Below, piece by piece: positions 5,329 through 8,761 of a stretch of DNA of 8,761 bases. The notes beneath the pieces are model-generated. The model did no database searches. It had not been told where the DNA came from and saw only the letters and a list, made by a program, of their open reading frames with translations. The position numbers and the translations under genes were made by a program. The stretch is from Nitrososphaera sp. UBA217 (GTDB taxonomy: Archaea > Thermoproteota > Nitrososphaeria > Nitrososphaerales > Nitrososphaeraceae), in assembly GCA_002501845.1 (NCBI GenBank), contig DAOL01000078.1:876-9636 (forward strand). The letters are read 5' to 3'. Each line of letters starts with the position of its first letter. Position 1 is the first letter of the stretch.

Positions 5329-6645
5329 TTGTCAAGGCACGATACTGGCGGCTATAGGGGAGCCGGTCTCAAGCTATTGTCAAAGCACGGCGTGTCTGTG
5401 GGCGACAACATAAATGTCGGCACAGAGGACGGCGAGATGTCCGGGATATTGATGCCCCGCTATGAATCTGCCAACGAAGATTATATTTCCATCAAGCTAA
5501 AGAACGGCTATAATACCGGCATTCATGTCGGCAAGATAAAGTCGATGAAAAAGTTGTCAAGAAGCGAACCTGCTATTATTGCCAAGCCTCCGGAAATGGC
5601 TCAAAACAAGAGCCTGCCGAAAATCGCGCTGATCAGCACTGGAGGGACGATAGCAAGCAAAATAGATTACCGCACAGGAGGTGTGCATGCTGCCCTTTCT
5701 GCTTCAGAACTCTATGCATCCGTGCCCGAGCTCGCGAATCATGCCTCGATAGAGCCCGTAGTGCTTCTGAGCGAATACAGCGAGAATCTAAAGCCGGAAC
5801 ACTGGACAATGATCGCTGACAAGGTTGTTGAAAAAGTAAAGAGCGGCAAGTATCTAGGCGTTGTCGTATCGCACGGCACCGATACCATGCACTATACTGC
5901 AGCTGCCCTTTCTTTTGCGCTTCAGGGTGTGACAATCCCTGTGGTCCTTGTTGGAGCGCAACGGTCGTCTGACAGACCTTCTTCCGACGCCGCATTAAAT
6001 CTGCTCGGAGCCACGATATTTGGTTTAAAATCAGAATATGCTGGTGTATTTGTGGCGATGCACGCGGGCACTTCGGACGACGCGATCGCCTGTCACATCG
6101 GGACAAGAGTAAGAAAGAACCATACGAGCAGGCGCGATGCATTTGAGTCGATAGACGCGACGCCGTTCGCGCTTGTCAGAAACAACACTGTAGAGATGCA
6201 GAAAAGTGAAATAAAGCTGACAAAAAGATCTGAAGGCAATCTAGCTGCTAAGACAAAATTCGATGACAGGGTTGCGTTGTTAAAGTACCATCCAGGCTTT
6301 GACCCAAGGTTGATCGAGCACGCGGCCAAGGTCGGCTACAAGGGGATAATCTTAGAGGGCACGGGGCTCGGGCATGTGAGCAAAGAATGCTTTCCTGCTC
6401 TCAAGAAAGCAGTTGACACAGGACTCATGGTCTGCATGACGTCGCAATGCATCTGGGGCCGGGTCAGGATGACAGTATATGACACTGGCAGGGATCTACT
6501 GGACATTGGCGTGATCCCATTGTCGGACATGATATCTGAGACTGCTACTGTAAAGGCGATGTGGGCGCTTGCAAATAGCAAGGATGCCAAAAAGGTAATG
6601 CAGGAAAACCTTGCGAACGAGATCTCTAAATGCATCCCGATATAG
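5329..6645 (+). CDS. gatD: Glutamyl-tRNA(Gln) amidotransferase subunit D
   Basis: GatD is the asparaginase-like subunit of the archaeal amidotransferase. It releases ammonia from an amide donor for GatE to convert Glu-tRNA(Gln) into Gln-tRNA(Gln) in the cytoplasm. The 438 residues match the family length. Residues about 7-75 form the family's small N-terminal beta domain (GYRGAGLKLL, SGILMPRY, LKNGYNTGIHVGKI). The L-asparaginase-type domain begins near 97, with TGGTIAS (104-110) holding the nucleophilic threonine and SHGTDTM (181-187) holding the Thr-Asp pair. GAQRSSDRPSSDAALN (209-224) and EGTGLGH (343-349) are also typical. The TTG at 5329 is the only reasonable start. Family N-termini usually begin just before the YxGxxL segment, and a TATA-like box lies about 27 nt upstream. 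gatE follows after 39 nt in the same direction, so the subunits are likely co-expressed. Confidence 0.96.
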   Translation: MSRHDTGGYRGAGLKLLSKHGVSVGDNINVGTEDGEMSGILMPRYESANEDYISIKLKNGYNTGIHVGKIKSMKKLSRSEPAIIAKPPEMAQNKSLPKIALISTGGTIASKIDYRTGGVHAALSASELYASVPELANHASIEPVVLLSEYSENLKPEHWTMIADKVVEKVKSGKYLGVVVSHGTDTMHYTAAALSFALQGVTIPVVLVGAQRSSDRPSSDAALNLLGATIFGLKSEYAGVFVAMHAGTSDDAIACHIGTRVRKNHTSRRDAFESIDATPFALVRNNTVEMQKSEIKLTKRSEGNLAAKTKFDDRVALLKYHPGFDPRLIEHAAKVGYKGIILEGTGLGHVSKECFPALKKAVDTGLMVCMTSQCIWGRVRMTVYDTGRDLLDIGVIPLSDMISETATVKAMWALANSKDAKKVMQENLANEISKCIPI

Positions 6646-6652
6646 GCAAGGC

Positions 6653-6659
6653 TTAATAC
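6653..6659 (+). promoter_or_regulatory. Possible TATA-like element before gatE
   Basis: TTAATAC lies in the 39-nt gatD-gatE gap, about 29 nt upstream of the GTG at 6685. It could give gatE its own leaderless transcript in addition to readthrough from gatD. The match is weaker than at gatD. Confidence 0.25.
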
Positions 6660-6684
6660 GTGTGCAGGGCGAAATTCTAGGCCA

Positions 6685-8580
6685 GTGACAATGGACTCCG
6701 CGTCTCTGGACCTTAAGGTCGGTTTTGAGATACACCAGCAGCTAGCAACAAGGAGCAAGCTCTTTTGCAACTGCAGCTGCGAAGAGGCTCAGAAATACGA
6801 TCATTCATTTGTTCGAAAATTGCGTCCGACCCAGAGCGAGCTTGGGGCTTATGATCCGGCGGCAATGTTTGAATTTTCCAAGATGCGCACTGTTGAATAC
6901 CATACAGCTTTTGGATCAAGCTGCCTCGTAGAGGCAGACGAGGAGCCGCCGCATGACATCAGCAAAGAAGCTCTTGAAACCGCGCTCATATTTTCGCTGG
7001 CGTTCCACTCAAAGGTGATGGACGAGGTCCACGTGATGCGCAAGCTGGTTATCGACGGCTCGAACACCACTGGCTTTCAACGAACGATGCTTGTCGCGTC
7101 GGGCGGCCACTTTGTCGTCGCAGGAAAAAAGATAGGCGTACAGAGCATCTGCCTTGAAGAGGACGCTGCCAAACTCATAGGTGACGAGAAGGGCGTGCGT
7201 AAATTCGGCCTTGACAGGCTCGGCGTGCCGCTTATAGAAATAGCGTTAGAACCGGTGACAGGCAAGTCTGACGATATAATGCTGGTTGCTCTCACGCTGG
7301 GCAGGCTTCTCCGCGCGAGCAAGCTGGTTGCTCGCGGCCTCGGTAGCATCCGGCAGGATGTCAACATTTCGGTACAGAATGGAGCCGTGGTTGAAGTCAA
7401 GGGTGTGCAACAGCTGGACCAGCTGGTCAAGGTCATTGAACATGAGATGCAGAGGCAGCATGGCCTCATAGTAATTGCAGAAAAATTGAAGGGAAGAAAA
7501 GTTGACGTCAGTAATGTGGGCGACAAAATCGAAGACATCACCGACATTTTGGGCAAAGCGCAGTCAAAGATCGTGAAAAAGATCCTTGATGTCGGAGGCC
7601 TATTCAAGGCTATAAGGGTGCCGGCGTTTGCCGGCATGATAGGCTTTGAACCGTATCCGGACATCAGAATTGGAAAAGAGCTTGGCAAGCTTGTCACGTT
7701 CTACGAATTGGATGGCGTATTCCATTCAGACGAACTTCCAAACTATGGAATAACAGAGCAGGAAGTAGCCGCAGTGAGGTCAAGATTGCAGGCAAGCGAC
7801 AACGACGCTTTCGTCATAGTGGGCGGCCCAAAGGATAGGGCAAAGTTTGCTTGCGACGCGATAATCCGCCGGCTCCAAGCTGCAGTTAACGGCGTCCCTG
7901 CAGAAACGCGCGCGGCCACTCAAGACGGCAAGACAATGTATTTGAGGCCAAGGCCCGGAGCGGCGAGGATGTACCCCGAGACAGACATTCCAACAATTCC
8001 AGTCACAGACTCGATGCTAAATGCGCTTTCAGACAAGGTTCCAAGGTCGTGGGACGAAATGGTGGACTCGCTTGCTAAGAAATATAACCTTAACAAAAAG
8101 CTAGCAAGCCAGATCTTTGATTCGAACTACCTTGGTGTATTTGAAGAAATTGCCAGTGCGACAAAAGTGCAGCCCACATTTGTCGCATCTAAATTGACTG
8201 AAGATCTTATCGGCCTGCAAAGGCAGGGGCTTGACGCATCGATACTATCAGACAACTTAATCAAGGACATATTCGCTAAACTGGACAGCGGCTCAATAGC
8301 AAAAGAATCTGTAAATATTATTTTTGAAAGGCTGATGAAAAATGAAGCAAGAACCGTCGACGAAGCCATAAAGGCTGCGGGCGTCTCTACAATAAACGAC
8401 GAAGAGTTGGGCAAGGGGCTTGACAAGATAATAAATGACAACATTGCAGTGGTCAAAGAAAAAGGCATGAGCGCACTGAGTACTCTTATGGGAAGGGCAA
8501 TGGCAGAATACAGGGGCAAGGCCGACGGCCAAAAGATAAACGCGATGGTAAAGGACAAATTGCAAAAGCTGCTCAAATAA
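6685..8580 (+). CDS. gatE: Glutamyl-tRNA(Gln) amidotransferase subunit E
   Basis: GatE activates the glutamyl group on tRNA(Gln) with ATP and transfers to it the ammonia supplied by GatD, completing indirect Gln-tRNA synthesis. The 631 residues match the usual GatE length. The GatB/GatE catalytic cradle opens with LKVGFEIHQQL (10-20) and a CNCSC cysteine cluster (28-32), likely zinc-binding. It continues with SICLEEDAAKL (154-164), FGLDRLGVPLIEIALEP (174-190), RQDVNISV (223-230) and VEVKGVQQLDQL (236-247). Residues about 280-415 form the AspRS-like insertion that distinguishes GatE from GatB, with FEPYPDIRIG (321-330). RMYPETDIPTIPV (428-440) is also conserved. The C-terminal 190 residues are the helical, YqeY-like tRNA-binding tail. 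GTG 6685 is used here; ATG 6691, two codons later, is equally acceptable. The downstream gene overlaps the stop by one base. Confidence 0.96.
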   Translation: MTMDSASLDLKVGFEIHQQLATRSKLFCNCSCEEAQKYDHSFVRKLRPTQSELGAYDPAAMFEFSKMRTVEYHTAFGSSCLVEADEEPPHDISKEALETALIFSLAFHSKVMDEVHVMRKLVIDGSNTTGFQRTMLVASGGHFVVAGKKIGVQSICLEEDAAKLIGDEKGVRKFGLDRLGVPLIEIALEPVTGKSDDIMLVALTLGRLLRASKLVARGLGSIRQDVNISVQNGAVVEVKGVQQLDQLVKVIEHEMQRQHGLIVIAEKLKGRKVDVSNVGDKIEDITDILGKAQSKIVKKILDVGGLFKAIRVPAFAGMIGFEPYPDIRIGKELGKLVTFYELDGVFHSDELPNYGITEQEVAAVRSRLQASDNDAFVIVGGPKDRAKFACDAIIRRLQAAVNGVPAETRAATQDGKTMYLRPRPGAARMYPETDIPTIPVTDSMLNALSDKVPRSWDEMVDSLAKKYNLNKKLASQIFDSNYLGVFEEIASATKVQPTFVASKLTEDLIGLQRQGLDASILSDNLIKDIFAKLDSGSIAKESVNIIFERLMKNEARTVDEAIKAAGVSTINDEELGKGLDKIINDNIAVVKEKGMSALSTLMGRAMAEYRGKADGQKINAMVKDKLQKLLK

Positions 8581-8761
8581 TGTACAAACCCAAATTTAGA
8601 AGGGTCATTTATGTAGAACCCATTTCAGTCAATTCTGCAAGCGTTGAAAACAGCTTGCCGGCCAGTCCGTATTGGAAAGAGATCAAAATCATCGTTGATA
8701 CTGTGAGCAAGATGTACCGCGAAAACGTCGATAGCATTGTACAAGAATGCAACAAGGACGC
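8580..8761 (+). CDS. Unrecognised protein, N-terminal 60 residues (runs off right edge)
   Basis: An ATG at 8580-8582 shares one base with the gatE TAA (TAATG), a coupling typical of archaeal operons, and the frame stays open to the window end. The visible residues start YKPKFRRVIYVEPISV and continue with an amphipathic helix (about 33-50, WKEIKIIVDTVSKMYREN). Composition and codon character resemble gatDE. There is no signal peptide or membrane segment, and no family is recognised. It is probably co-transcribed with gatDE, which may hint at a translation- or RNA-related role, but that is only context. Confidence 0.65.
   Translation, partial: MYKPKFRRVIYVEPISVNSASVENSLPASPYWKEIKIIVDTVSKMYRENVDSIVQECNKD

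Noticed and set aside
5633..6142. 169-codon minus-strand frame inside gatD
   Set aside because: It is antisense to the conserved asparaginase domain and has an Arg- and Ser-rich, disordered composition. No start signals support it.
7077..7697. 206-codon minus-strand frame inside gatE
   Set aside because: It is antisense to highly conserved gatE coding and is rich in Ser, Pro and Thr, as expected for the complement of this codon usage. It is a shadow frame.

Overview
The window looks archaeal, probably from the Thaumarchaeota (Nitrososphaera-like). The best evidence is the tandem gatD-gatE pair at the right, since the GatDE tRNA-dependent amidotransferase occurs only in archaea. Several starts also have an archaeal TATA-like box about 25-30 nt upstream and no Shine-Dalgarno site, which suggests leaderless transcripts. 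The phylum is an inference from general sequence character; no database search was done.

Two very different regions meet near position 5320. The left part (1 to about 5320) is AT-richer accessory DNA. It holds a gene cut by the left edge (1-465, minus); a stretch without an evident gene (466-677); a nuclease-like reading frame broken by an in-frame TGA (678-1268, minus); a PD-(D/E)XK restriction endonuclease candidate (1346-1957, minus) overlapping by 4 nt a DNA methyltransferase (1954-3228, minus); and a divergent small acidic protein (3290-3571, plus). It continues with a PIN-domain nuclease split by a frameshift (3575-4145, minus), a divergent single-pass membrane protein with no usual start codon (4217-4816, plus), and a uracil-DNA-glycosylase-like gene that is frameshifted at an A-AAA-AAG heptamer and cut at its 5' end (4869-5320, minus). 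The right part (5329-8761, plus) is housekeeping: gatD, gatE and the beginning of a third gene overlapping the gatE stop by 1 nt.

The methyltransferase and endonuclease form a Type II restriction-modification operon transcribed leftwards. The surrounding nuclease, PIN and glycosylase-like genes fit a defence or mobile-gene island beside gatD. Three of the minus-strand genes are broken (one nonsense codon, two frameshifts), so the island is either decaying, uses recoding, or carries sequence errors. Two divergent intergenic regions, at 3229-3289 and 4146-4216, hold symmetric TATA-containing elements that could control both flanking genes. GatD and GatE together form the enzyme that converts Glu-tRNA(Gln) to Gln-tRNA(Gln). 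No rRNA, tRNA, CRISPR array or recognisable insertion sequence was seen.
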